The notes under the pieces: generated by a model | What the model saw: only the letters and a program-made list of their open reading frames with translations | Told to the model about the DNA's origin: nothing | Database searches by the model: none | Translations under genes and position numbers: made by a program | Shown here: in pieces, positions 1-7,432 of the stretch | Numbering within the stretch: position 1 is the first letter of the stretch | How the letters are laid out: every line of letters starts with the position of its first letter | NCBI GenBank assembly: GCA_021156265.1 | Contig: JAJNBR010000040.1 | Location: 1 to 13,548 of the forward strand | Direction of reading: 5' to 3' | DNA: 13,548 bases | Origin: Flavipsychrobacter sp. | GTDB lineage: Bacteria; Bacteroidota; Bacteroidia; Chitinophagales; Chitinophagaceae

Positions 1-770
1 TGGATGATGCGCAAATAGTGCTGGATGCGGGCTTTACCCAAACCCACCGCGACGACAGGCACTGGTATGCCGCCAATTTTAATAAGACGTTGCTGGACCG
101 TACCTACCTGGCCAAACACGAAAAGACCGGCCCGCTCATTCATACAGTCATTGACTCGATAGGCTACGTGTACTACAACAGTTTTGATGAAGACCTTACC
201 GAGGCAGATGTAGACGCAGTGATCAACAGGTTTCGCGAGCAGCGTGTACGGAAGGGAACGGTGATAGACATACGCGGAAATAAAGGCGGCAAAATAGAGA
301 ACATGTTTATGTTGCTGTCCAAAATAGACATCCCCGACGAACTCCTGAATACGACCTCGCTCATCTACCAGGTAGCCTATAAGAACGGCCCAAAGCACGA
401 CCAGTTCACACCCATGAGGGATGTGTGGCTGAAAGAAAGCATGGGCGACAGGTTTTACGGAAGTATAGTCGTACTCACCAACAGGGACAACGGGGGCAAT
501 GCGGCCTTGTTTGCCTCAGGCGCAAGAGCCATTTCAGGCGTAAGAGTAATGGGAGATACCACTTTGGGTTATGCAGGACTAACCGCAGGTTATGAACTGC
601 CCAATGGCTGGCGGGTACATTATCCCAACTCGTTATTGCTTACGGGAGATGGTATGCCGATCATACATGGCGTACCGCCCACGCATCCGCAAAAGTTAGA
701 CCCGGCGGCAGAAGCACAGGGAAAGGACAGCATCCTGGAAGAGGCGCTTAAAGCATTGAAAGAAGAGTAG
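1..770 (+). CDS. S41-family peptidase-like protein, C-terminal part (5' end outside window)
   Basis: The reading frame is open to the left edge (first full codon at base 3), so the GTG at 18 is internal and the N-terminus is missing; about 255 residues are visible. The S41 (C-terminal processing protease/tricorn-like) fold is shown by VIDIRGNKGG, matching the family's strand-turn 'DLRgNgGG' (about residues 87-96 of the visible part). LTNR then follows at the place that normally leads into the catalytic serine, and GDTTLGY and a late GVPP take the place of the usual GI-PD. Family members are envelope or periplasmic serine proteases, so an exported or lipoprotein location is likely, but the signal region is not in view. 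Oddity: the expected serine appears to be glycine (GGC, 495-497), so this may be a non-catalytic homologue. It ends 6 bases before the convergent E1 gene. The family call is good; activity and substrate are unknown. Confidence -1.
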   Translation, partial: DDAQIVLDAGFTQTHRDDRHWYAANFNKTLLDRTYLAKHEKTGPLIHTVIDSIGYVYYNSFDEDLTEADVDAVINRFREQRVRKGTVIDIRGNKGGKIENMFMLLSKIDIPDELLNTTSLIYQVAYKNGPKHDQFTPMRDVWLKESMGDRFYGSIVVLTNRDNGGNAALFASGARAISGVRVMGDTTLGYAGLTAGYELPNGWRVHYPNSLLLTGDGMPIIHGVPPTHPQKLDPAAEAQGKDSILEEALKALKEE

Positions 771-776
771 GGCGCT

Positions 777-2828
777 CTAGTAATTCAGCAGCCACCCTAT
801 CTTTTCAGCGACTTTATCGGCATTGGGCAACATCGCGGCCTCCAGTCCCATATTCATGGGCACAGCGGGCAGGTCGAGGGCGCCAATGGTCTGTACCGGC
901 GCATCCAGCTGCTGGAAGCAGGTCTGGGCGATACGGCCGGCCAGCGCCTCGCAAAACGAGTTGCGCAGTTGCTCTTCCGTCAGTACGATGCACTTACCGT
1001 GCTTCTTTACCGTACGGAAAATGAGTTCTTCATCTAATGGGAAAATGGTGCGTACATCGATCACCTCCACCTGGCCCGGGTATTGTTTAGCGGCATTTTT
1101 AGCCCAATACACGCCCATACCGTAGGTGATGATACAGATAGACTCGCCATTGCCGATGGCCTCCTGGTCGGCCTCTAATGCCACGGCTCCTTTACCAAAA
1201 GGTAATACGTAGTCGCGGTCGGGCTCTACCATCTTGGCGTCATCGGTGCCGGGCACCTTGCTCCAGTACAGGCCCTTGTGCTCCAGCATCACTACCGGGT
1301 TAGGGTCGAGGAAGGCGGCCTTCATGAGGCCTTTGATATCGGCAGCGTTACTTGGGTACGCGATCTTGATGCCTTTGATAGTGGCAAGGGTGCTCTCCAC
1401 GCTGCCACTGTGGTAGGGACCACCACCGCCGTAAGCGCCTATCGGTACGCGCACAATGCACGAGACGGGGAACTTACCGCAGCTCAGGTAACAGCTCTTG
1501 CTGATCTCAGTAACAAGCTGGTTGAGACCGGGATATATATAATCGGCAAACTGGACTTCTACTATTGGTTTGAGGCCTACGGCACTCATACCGGCGGTAG
1601 AACCGATGATGTAGGCTTCTTGTATGGCAGTATTGAATACGCGGTTATCGCCAAACTTATCGGCCAGCGTAGCAGCCTCGCGGAACACCCCGCCTAACCT
1701 GCGGCCAACGTCCTGGCCATAGAAGAGGGCCTCGGGGTAATCCTGGAGTATCTCTTCAACGGCGTGCAGCGCGGCGTCCACCATCACCACCTTGTCGCGG
1801 CCTTGTGGTGTACGCGTGCCTGTCTCTTCGGTCACGGGATTGGGAGCAAACACGTGGTCGGATACGGTAGACGGATCTGGGTCGTTAGCAGCAACGGCAG
1901 CTTCGAACTCGCTTTGAACAAAGGCCTTCTCTTCGGCTTCTATCTGGTCAAGTTGCGACTCGGGTATGCCTTTCGAAAGAAGCAGCTTGCGCAGCTTCGG
2001 TGCGGGATCATCGAGGAGGTGCTTATCGAGGTCGTCGTTAGTACGGTACCACTCCTTACGCACACCGGAAGTGTGGTGACCTAATAGTGGAACTTTAGCG
2101 TGTACCAATATTGGTTTGCGCTCTTTACGTACCCAGTTGATGGTGTACTCCATGGTTTTGTACGAGTCAGCAAAGTCGCTGCCATTGACACGTACACGTT
2201 CCATGCCTTTGAAGCCGGCGGCATATTCATAGGCATCCATTGTTCGTGCCTCGTCACTGCTTACAGAGATGCCCCAATCGTTGTCCTGCACCAGGTAAAT
2301 GATGGGCAACTGGTGGAGCACGGCAAACTGGAACGCCTCTGATACTTCACCTTCGGTAACGCTGCCATCGCCCAATGAGCAGATAACAACAGGCGGAGTG
2401 GGATAGTTGATGAGCTTCTGCTCTTCGATATATTGTATACCCTGTGCAACGCCCGTAGTAGGTATAACCTGCATACCGGTAGCGCTGCTTTGGTGTATGA
2501 TCTTCGGAAAGTTATCGCGGCGAATGTTAGGGTGGTTATAATAAGCCCGCCCGCCTGTAAAAGGGTCGTCGCCTTTAGCCAGCAATTGTAGCATCAACTC
2601 GTAGGGCCGATAACCCATGCCGAGCATGACGCTTTCGTCGCGATAATAGGGACTGACATAGTCGCAAGGCTGCAAAAGGAAGCCAGTTGCAAGCTGTATT
2701 GCCTCATGTCCACGCGACGTACTATGAACGTACTTGCAAACCTGGCGGTTAGCATCGTATATATCGGCCATTGCTTTGGCTGTCATCATCAGCCGGTAAG
2801 CCTTTAGCAGGAGATCTTTAGATAACAT
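777..2828 (-). CDS. Fused alpha/beta 2-oxoacid dehydrogenase E1 (branched-chain type, thiamine diphosphate dependent)
   Basis: The 683-residue protein carries the E1 alpha domain (about 1-320) and E1 beta domain (about 345-683) in one chain, an arrangement common in Bacteroidota. The enzyme decarboxylates 2-oxoacids and passes the acyl group to the lipoyl domain of an E2 partner, feeding acyl-CoA into branched-chain fatty acid synthesis or amino-acid breakdown. The alpha part shows the ThDP/Mg motif starting GDGSVTEGE (153-161) and ending near DND (182-184), TSRGHEA (37-43), and the loop GHHTSG (250-255) that matches the phosphorylation/active-site loop of branched-chain E1. The beta part shows YGQDVG (370-375), the conserved glutamate in AIQEAYIIG (E404) and GPYHSGSVE (470-478). 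The 2-oxoisovalerate preference is inferred from overall resemblance; pyruvate cannot be excluded. The ATG at 2826-2828 is chosen because the protein begins there like family members. No E2 or E3 gene lies in the window. Confidence -1.
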   Translation of the reverse strand: MLSKDLLLKAYRLMMTAKAMADIYDANRQVCKYVHSTSRGHEAIQLATGFLLQPCDYVSPYYRDESVMLGMGYRPYELMLQLLAKGDDPFTGGRAYYNHPNIRRDNFPKIIHQSSATGMQVIPTTGVAQGIQYIEEQKLINYPTPPVVICSLGDGSVTEGEVSEAFQFAVLHQLPIIYLVQDNDWGISVSSDEARTMDAYEYAAGFKGMERVRVNGSDFADSYKTMEYTINWVRKERKPILVHAKVPLLGHHTSGVRKEWYRTNDDLDKHLLDDPAPKLRKLLLSKGIPESQLDQIEAEEKAFVQSEFEAAVAANDPDPSTVSDHVFAPNPVTEETGTRTPQGRDKVVMVDAALHAVEEILQDYPEALFYGQDVGRRLGGVFREAATLADKFGDNRVFNTAIQEAYIIGSTAGMSAVGLKPIVEVQFADYIYPGLNQLVTEISKSCYLSCGKFPVSCIVRVPIGAYGGGGPYHSGSVESTLATIKGIKIAYPSNAADIKGLMKAAFLDPNPVVMLEHKGLYWSKVPGTDDAKMVEPDRDYVLPFGKGAVALEADQEAIGNGESICIITYGMGVYWAKNAAKQYPGQVEVIDVRTIFPLDEELIFRTVKKHGKCIVLTEEQLRNSFCEALAGRIAQTCFQQLDAPVQTIGALDLPAVPMNMGLEAAMLPNADKVAEKIGWLLNY

Positions 2829-2851
2829 GTTGGTTAGCTATAAAGCAGGCG

Positions 2852-2859
2852 CAAAAGTA
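2852..2859 (-). promoter_or_regulatory. Candidate -7 promoter element for the E1 gene
   Basis: Read on the minus strand, the bases are TACTTTTG followed by C, an exact fit to the Bacteroidota -7 consensus TAnnTTTG. It lies 23 bases from the start codon, which would give a leader of roughly 15-20 bases. I do not find a good -33 TTTG partner at the usual spacing, so this is a match to one half of the promoter only. Confidence -1.
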
Positions 2860-3002
2860 CATTTTTGCAACCACGCTGCCTACATATATATCATTCTTGA
2901 TAAGTTTTGCGTTAGAAGAAGTGATGACAAACGTACGAGCTAGTAAATTGAAAAACACGGACATATTTTGTTTATTGCGTGCTGAACGATTGACGGAAAA
3001 AC

Positions 3003-3010
3003 TATTTTTG
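3003..3010 (+). promoter_or_regulatory. Candidate -7 promoter element for the YfhO-led cluster
   Basis: TATTTTTG, followed by C, exactly fits TAnnTTTG and lies 19 bases before the ATG of the YfhO-family gene. TTG triplets at 2990-2992 and 2975-2977 are possible -33 partners, but their spacing (10 and 25 bases) is not ideal. The same ten bases, CTATTTTTGC, recur before truA. The element would drive the first genes of the plus-strand cluster with a leader of about 12-15 bases. Confidence -1.
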
Positions 3011-3029
3011 CTACCATTAAATAAACTGT

Positions 3030-5486
3030 ATGCAGTCTTTTGATTATAAAAAACTATTACCGCATGCCGCTATCATAGGCTTGTTTCTTGTAGTTTCTCT
3101 TTTTTACTCATACCCGGCCCTCAAAGGTCAGATACTGATGGCAAGCGACAATGTATCGTGGAAAGCATCTTCACAGGAAGCTCGCGAATGGCATGAAAAA
3201 ACAGGCGAAAACACGCTTTGGAGCAACAGCATGTTTGGTGGTATGCCTACCTACACATTTTACATTCCGGAGTCAAACAACCTCATCGGCCATATTCATA
3301 ACTTTTTTACAGAAGTCCTGCCTAAACCGTCTTATTTTTTCTTCCTGGCAATGTTAGGCTTCTACATCCTGATGTGCACACTGCGCGTGAACCGATGGCT
3401 CGGAGCCATTGGCGCGTTCGCTTACACTTTTGCCACTTATAATATCGAGATCATTGCTACCGGTCATGAAACAAAGATGTTGGCTTTGGCCTACATGCCT
3501 ATGGTGTTAAGCGGAGTATTGATGACATACCGGGGCGACTATTTGGTGGGTGGGGTACTCCTGGGAATTTCATTTGCACTATTCAACAGCACAGGACACC
3601 TTCAGATATCCTATTATTTCGCGCTGGTAATGGTCATCGCAGTGATCGCGTTTTTTATCCAGGCCTTTAAAGACGGACAGCTGAAGCGCTTCTTCATAGC
3701 ATCGGCAGTTTGCCTTGCTGCTTTTGGCGCAGGATTTGCAACCGGCATGGCCGGCATGTTGCCGCTACAGGAATACACGAAAACTACCATGCGTGGTGGC
3801 GAAAGCGAACTGACTTTTAACCACGATACAGAAAAAGCCAAGTCAGGCGGTGGTCTCGATAAGGACTATGCTTTTCAATGGAGCAATGGTATTGGTGAAA
3901 CCTTTTGTATTCTGATACCGGACCTGTATGGAGGTTCAGGAAGTGAACCGCTCGAAAAAGCGCCCAAAGCAGGTGAGATCCTGTCGAGTGCGGGATATAA
4001 TGCGGTTCCGTTGTATTGGGGTCCGCAACCATTCCTGGCCGGCCCGGTTTACTTTGGTGCGATCATCTGTTTCTTGTTTGTGCTGGGTTTACTGGTGATA
4101 CGCAGTTATCATAAATGGTGGATACTTGCAGCATGTATCCTCGGTTTCATGATGTCGTGGGGCAGGCATTTCCCGGCATTCAATTATTTCATTTTCGATA
4201 ATCTCCCTTTCTATAATAAGTTCAGGGCTCCCTCTACAGCGCTTATTATTCCCCAGTTTTTATTTCCCTTGCTTGGCATTTGGGCTTTAAAAGATATAAT
4301 AAGTAAAAAAGTATCTCAAGAGGAATTAGTCAAACAATTAAAGATAGCACTCGGCATTACCGCCGGTCTTTGCCTTCTTTTGGGTGTTGGAGGAAGTATG
4401 TTCTTTGATTTTACTAATCCGACAGAAGCGAAATATCCGCAACAGTTGATCGAGGCTTTGAAAGAAGATCGCGCTGATCTTGCTATGCAAAGCGGGTTAC
4501 GAAGTGCTGTCTTTATTTTACTGGCAGGCGGCCTGATATGGGCGTTTGTCAAGGAAAAAATAAACACATCGATCCTCACTGCAGGACTTGGCTTACTGAT
4601 TGTTATCGACCTGCTACCGGTGGCTAATAATTACCTTAACGAAGATAACTACCAGGATGAATCAGACTATGAAGCACTGTTTCAGCCTCGTCCGGTAGAT
4701 CAGCAGATATTGCAGGATAAAGACCCCTATTACAGAGTGCTCGATCTGTCGAGGAATGTGTACAACGATGCCATGCAGTCTTATTTCCACAAGGCTATCG
4801 GTGGCTATTCTCCGGCAAAAATGGAAGTATACCAGGACCTGATAGATGTACACATGAGCAAGTCATTCAATACGGAAGTATTGAACATGCTCAACACTAA
4901 ATACATCATTTATAACGCGGGTGAGAATAACCCGGTCGCACAGGTAAACAACACAGCCAACGGTAACGCCTGGTTTGTAGACAGTATCCATTGGGCTAAA
5001 ACCGCTGACGAGGAAATATTGTCGATGAAGGCAGCAGGACTTGGCGATACAACCGTTGTCGCTGACCCCTGGAATTCAAAAAGCGTAGCTATCGTAAGGG
5101 AGAGTCACAGGTCAGAGATAAACAACTATGCTTTTGGAAAAGACAGCGCGGCCAGTATCAACCTTACCAAATACGGTTTGAACGATCTAGAATACCAATC
5201 TAACAACAGCAAAGACGGGTTGGCTGTCTTCTCCGATATCTACTATGACAAAGGATGGGAAGCGTACGTTGATGGCAAACAGGTAAACATAATACGTGTA
5301 GACTACCTGTTGCGCGCTATCAAAATACCGGCCGGCAATCATAAGATCGAATTTCATTTCAGGCCTAAAAGCTTTGCAACAGGTAATACAATTACCCTGA
5401 TCAGCAATATACTTTTGCTTGGAATGGGGGCATTTGTACTTGTTCAGCTATTTAGAGGCAGAAAACCAAATTTGCCTGCAGAATAA
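3030..5486 (+). CDS. YfhO-family multi-membrane protein (putative GT-C-type glycosyltransferase)
   Basis: An 818-residue protein with many hydrophobic segments over residues 1-450, a further segment pair around 490-535, a soluble stretch, and a last transmembrane helix at about 787-807. The YfhO family is recognised from the N-terminal hydrophobic segment followed by a polar loop with ASDNVSW (38-44) and LWSNSMFGGMP (63-73). The C-terminal signature YYDKGWEAYVDGK (738-750), then VDYLLRAIKIPAG and FHFRPKSFATGN, is equally typical. In Bacillus, YfhO acts outside the membrane in lipoteichoic acid glycosylation using an undecaprenyl-phosphate-linked sugar. Bacteroidota lack that polymer, so the acceptor here is unknown. 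D40, in the first external loop, is a reasonable catalytic candidate by analogy with GT-C enzymes; this is inference. The stop is one base before the next start, suggesting one transcript with the acyltransferase and flippase. Family call strong, reaction uncertain. Confidence -1.
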   Translation: MQSFDYKKLLPHAAIIGLFLVVSLFYSYPALKGQILMASDNVSWKASSQEAREWHEKTGENTLWSNSMFGGMPTYTFYIPESNNLIGHIHNFFTEVLPKPSYFFFLAMLGFYILMCTLRVNRWLGAIGAFAYTFATYNIEIIATGHETKMLALAYMPMVLSGVLMTYRGDYLVGGVLLGISFALFNSTGHLQISYYFALVMVIAVIAFFIQAFKDGQLKRFFIASAVCLAAFGAGFATGMAGMLPLQEYTKTTMRGGESELTFNHDTEKAKSGGGLDKDYAFQWSNGIGETFCILIPDLYGGSGSEPLEKAPKAGEILSSAGYNAVPLYWGPQPFLAGPVYFGAIICFLFVLGLLVIRSYHKWWILAACILGFMMSWGRHFPAFNYFIFDNLPFYNKFRAPSTALIIPQFLFPLLGIWALKDIISKKVSQEELVKQLKIALGITAGLCLLLGVGGSMFFDFTNPTEAKYPQQLIEALKEDRADLAMQSGLRSAVFILLAGGLIWAFVKEKINTSILTAGLGLLIVIDLLPVANNYLNEDNYQDESDYEALFQPRPVDQQILQDKDPYYRVLDLSRNVYNDAMQSYFHKAIGGYSPAKMEVYQDLIDVHMSKSFNTEVLNMLNTKYIIYNAGENNPVAQVNNTANGNAWFVDSIHWAKTADEEILSMKAAGLGDTTVVADPWNSKSVAIVRESHRSEINNYAFGKDSAASINLTKYGLNDLEYQSNNSKDGLAVFSDIYYDKGWEAYVDGKQVNIIRVDYLLRAIKIPAGNHKIEFHFRPKSFATGNTITLISNILLLGMGAFVLVQLFRGRKPNLPAE

Positions 5487-5487
5487 T

Positions 5488-6018
5488 ATGGGATTACCCG
5501 ATACCATACGGAAGAACTTGAGCCTGAGAAAGGAAATGAGTATAGGCTTCTATCTCACTGATTTCCTTTTCAGGAAATTGCTACGGCAGAATTCAGGTGT
5601 AAATTGGGCCATTCATCACACCAGCACCATCCATTCCCCGGAGCGCATTACTCGTGGAAAGAATGTTTTTCCCGGTGATTCACCAGGGGTATACATTAAT
5701 GCCAATAACGGAATCAGGATAGGAGACCACACCAATATAGGACCCAATGTGGGATTGGTATCCTCCAACCATGATTTCGTAAACAATGATGAATACACCC
5801 CCGCAGAGGGTATAGATATTGGCAGTTATTGTTGGCTGGGAATGGGCGCTATTGTACTACCGTCGGTAAAGCTGGGGGATTTTACAATTGTGGGCGCAGG
5901 CGCCGTCGTTACAAAAAGTTTTCCGGAGGGTTATTGCGTTATAGCAGGTAACCCAGCAAGGATCATCAAACAACTAAACAAAACCGAATGTGAAGCTTTC
6001 GCAGCAGGAAGGGAATAA
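5488..6018 (+). CDS. Left-handed beta-helix (hexapeptide repeat) acyltransferase
   Basis: A 176-residue protein of the LbH O-acyl/acetyltransferase type. Hexapeptide-repeat turns are visible from about residue 52 to 145, for example INANNGIRIGDHTNIGPNVG (70-89), IGSYCWLGMGAIVLPSVKLG (111-130) and FTIVGAGAVVTKSFPEG (132-148). The catalytic-type histidine sits in SSNHDF (H95), and the family ending IAGNPARIIK is at 152-161. Such enzymes acetylate sugars on nucleotide-, lipid- or polymer-linked glycans in the cytoplasm. The ATG at 5488 is preferred over an upstream ATG in the same frame at 5419: it starts 1 base after the YfhO stop, and the upstream 23 residues lie wholly inside YfhO coding sequence and look unlike the family. 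Between YfhO and a flippase, a role in decorating an envelope glycan precursor is likely. Acyl donor and sugar are unknown. Confidence -1.
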   Translation: MGLPDTIRKNLSLRKEMSIGFYLTDFLFRKLLRQNSGVNWAIHHTSTIHSPERITRGKNVFPGDSPGVYINANNGIRIGDHTNIGPNVGLVSSNHDFVNNDEYTPAEGIDIGSYCWLGMGAIVLPSVKLGDFTIVGAGAVVTKSFPEGYCVIAGNPARIIKQLNKTECEAFAAGRE

Positions 6019-7432
6019 CTCATTTGTTACCAATTCACTTTTTATTTTCCTCGTAAGGTTCTTTCCTTCGCTGGCCAATCTTCTTATCGTTATCGCTTTC
6101 TCCCGCTACCTCGATAGGGCAGAGTATGGTATATACCAGGAGTTTTGGGTGCGTTTACAAGTTTTAAGTACTGTTGCCTGTATTGGTTTGCAGGGTTTTC
6201 TGGTCACCTACGAGCCCGCTTTGGTGGTTGCTATGGTAAAGAGCCTTTCAATCAGATCGAAACTGGCCGTGTTTGGATGGGTTTGCCTTTGTGCTGCGGC
6301 ATTGGCTATCATGCAAGCTGACAACTTTAATTGGTTACTGTCATTTGCATTTCTTGTTGCGTATTCGCTCTCAGTTATCCTTGAGTCGCTGCTGATTAAT
6401 TTCCGACGGTTCAATGTATTGGTTCTTTCAAACCTTATTTATACGGTTCTGTTTTGTGCGTGTCATTGGTTAGTACTTGCACAAGATTGGAGTATCGAAA
6501 AACTCTTTAGCATACTATTGATATTGACTGCTACCAAGCTACTGGTCGTATGCATAGCATTTAGGAAGGCAATGGGTACCATGCCGGCGCACAATAGCGA
6601 TTACGATTCAGCAAGCGCTAAAAAGCTATGGATGCACCTTGGTGTGTACGATATTTCTCAAATACTATTTAGATGGATCGATAAGTTCATCATTACGATC
6701 GTCTTTACGGAAGAACTATCGGCCATATACTACAATGGCTCACTTGAAATCCCATTTCTCCCATTGCTACTAGGTGCCGTTGCAAGTGCAGCCCTCATGC
6801 AACTTGCCGGCTTGAGCGATCATGAAAAAAGCGTAGAAAACTCAGTGTCGGTTGTGAACAGATCTGGCAAAGTATTGTCGTCTATTGTCTTTCCGCTCTT
6901 CTTTTTCTTCCTGGTGTTTCGTGAGCAACTATTCGTTGTCTTACTTAGCGACAAATACCTGCAGTCGGTACCCATATTTGCTATGGCTATACTCGCGATG
7001 CCTTTGAAGACCTACAGTTTTACCACCATCCTGCAAAACCGCCACCGCGGCGATATCATCAACAAGGGCGCTATTTACGACCTCGCCTTAGCACTGGTGT
7101 TGATGTATCCTTTATACCTGACAATGGGTTTTCCCGGTATAGCTTTAAGTTTTGTGATCAGTAGTTACCTGCAGGCTGGTTATTACTTATACAATTCAGG
7201 ACGGGAACTCGGGGTTTCACCTTTTAAGCTCATTCCAGTAGCCAGCTGGACGGTTAAACTCATAGTTTTTGCTACTTCCTTTATAGCGTACTATTATTTT
7301 TTCGCGGCAAAATATTCACCTGAAATTGTGCTGGTTTTAGGTAGCTCATTTTTGGTATTCGTATGTGTGGTGTCACTGTACATTGAGCTGATGATCGAAA
7401 AAAAGAAACATGCCTCAGCCGAAGAAGTTTAA
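5990..7432 (+). CDS. Polysaccharide/oligosaccharide flippase-like membrane protein (Wzx/MATE-like)
   Basis: A 480-residue protein made almost wholly of hydrophobic helices, with the layout of the MOP-superfamily exporters (Wzx-type). The N-terminal segment after NSLFIFLVRFFPSLAN and the arrangement FSRYLDRAEYGIYQEFW (37-53) closely follow the start of such flippases ('ar.Lg.~~yG.~~~~'). These proteins carry undecaprenyl-linked glycans from the inner to the outer face of the cytoplasmic membrane. The only start codon that keeps the N-terminal helix is the GTG at 5990: no ATG, GTG or TTG occurs in frame between it and the first helix. This makes a 29-base overlap with the acyltransferase gene. 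An AGGAAGGG at 6006-6013 lies after the start, so it cannot serve as its ribosome site. The C-terminus is charged (KKKHASAEEV). Substrate unknown, but the neighbours point to an envelope glycan. Confidence -1.
   Translation: MKLSQQEGNNSFVTNSLFIFLVRFFPSLANLLIVIAFSRYLDRAEYGIYQEFWVRLQVLSTVACIGLQGFLVTYEPALVVAMVKSLSIRSKLAVFGWVCLCAAALAIMQADNFNWLLSFAFLVAYSLSVILESLLINFRRFNVLVLSNLIYTVLFCACHWLVLAQDWSIEKLFSILLILTATKLLVVCIAFRKAMGTMPAHNSDYDSASAKKLWMHLGVYDISQILFRWIDKFIITIVFTEELSAIYYNGSLEIPFLPLLLGAVASAALMQLAGLSDHEKSVENSVSVVNRSGKVLSSIVFPLFFFFLVFREQLFVVLLSDKYLQSVPIFAMAILAMPLKTYSFTTILQNRHRGDIINKGAIYDLALALVLMYPLYLTMGFPGIALSFVISSYLQAGYYLYNSGRELGVSPFKLIPVASWTVKLIVFATSFIAYYYFFAAKYSPEIVLVLGSSFLVFVCVVSLYIELMIEKKKHASAEEV

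Noticed and set aside
18..20. GTG at 18 as the start of the S41-like gene
   Set aside because: The frame is open from base 3 and the protein lacks the N-terminal part of the fold, so the gene begins outside the window.
768..779. Terminator between the convergent S41 and E1 genes
   Set aside because: Only 6 bases separate the stops and no stem of useful length is visible around them.
1278..1697. 139-residue plus-strand reading frame opposite the E1 gene
   Set aside because: It lies wholly antisense to a well-conserved enzyme, has no recognisable domain and no promoter or ribosome site. It is a shadow of the E1 codons.
1764..2342. Two further plus-strand reading frames antisense to the E1 alpha domain
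   Set aside because: Same reason: no domain, no start signals, and the opposite strand encodes strong ThDP-enzyme motifs.
2901..2909. TAAGTTTTG as a promoter for the YfhO gene
   Set aside because: It is one base out of register with TAnnTTTG and would give a leader of over 100 bases; the exact element at 3003-3010 is better placed.
6006..6013. AGGAAGGG as a ribosome binding site for the flippase
   Set aside because: No in-frame start codon follows it before the first membrane helix, and Bacteroidota depend little on such sites.
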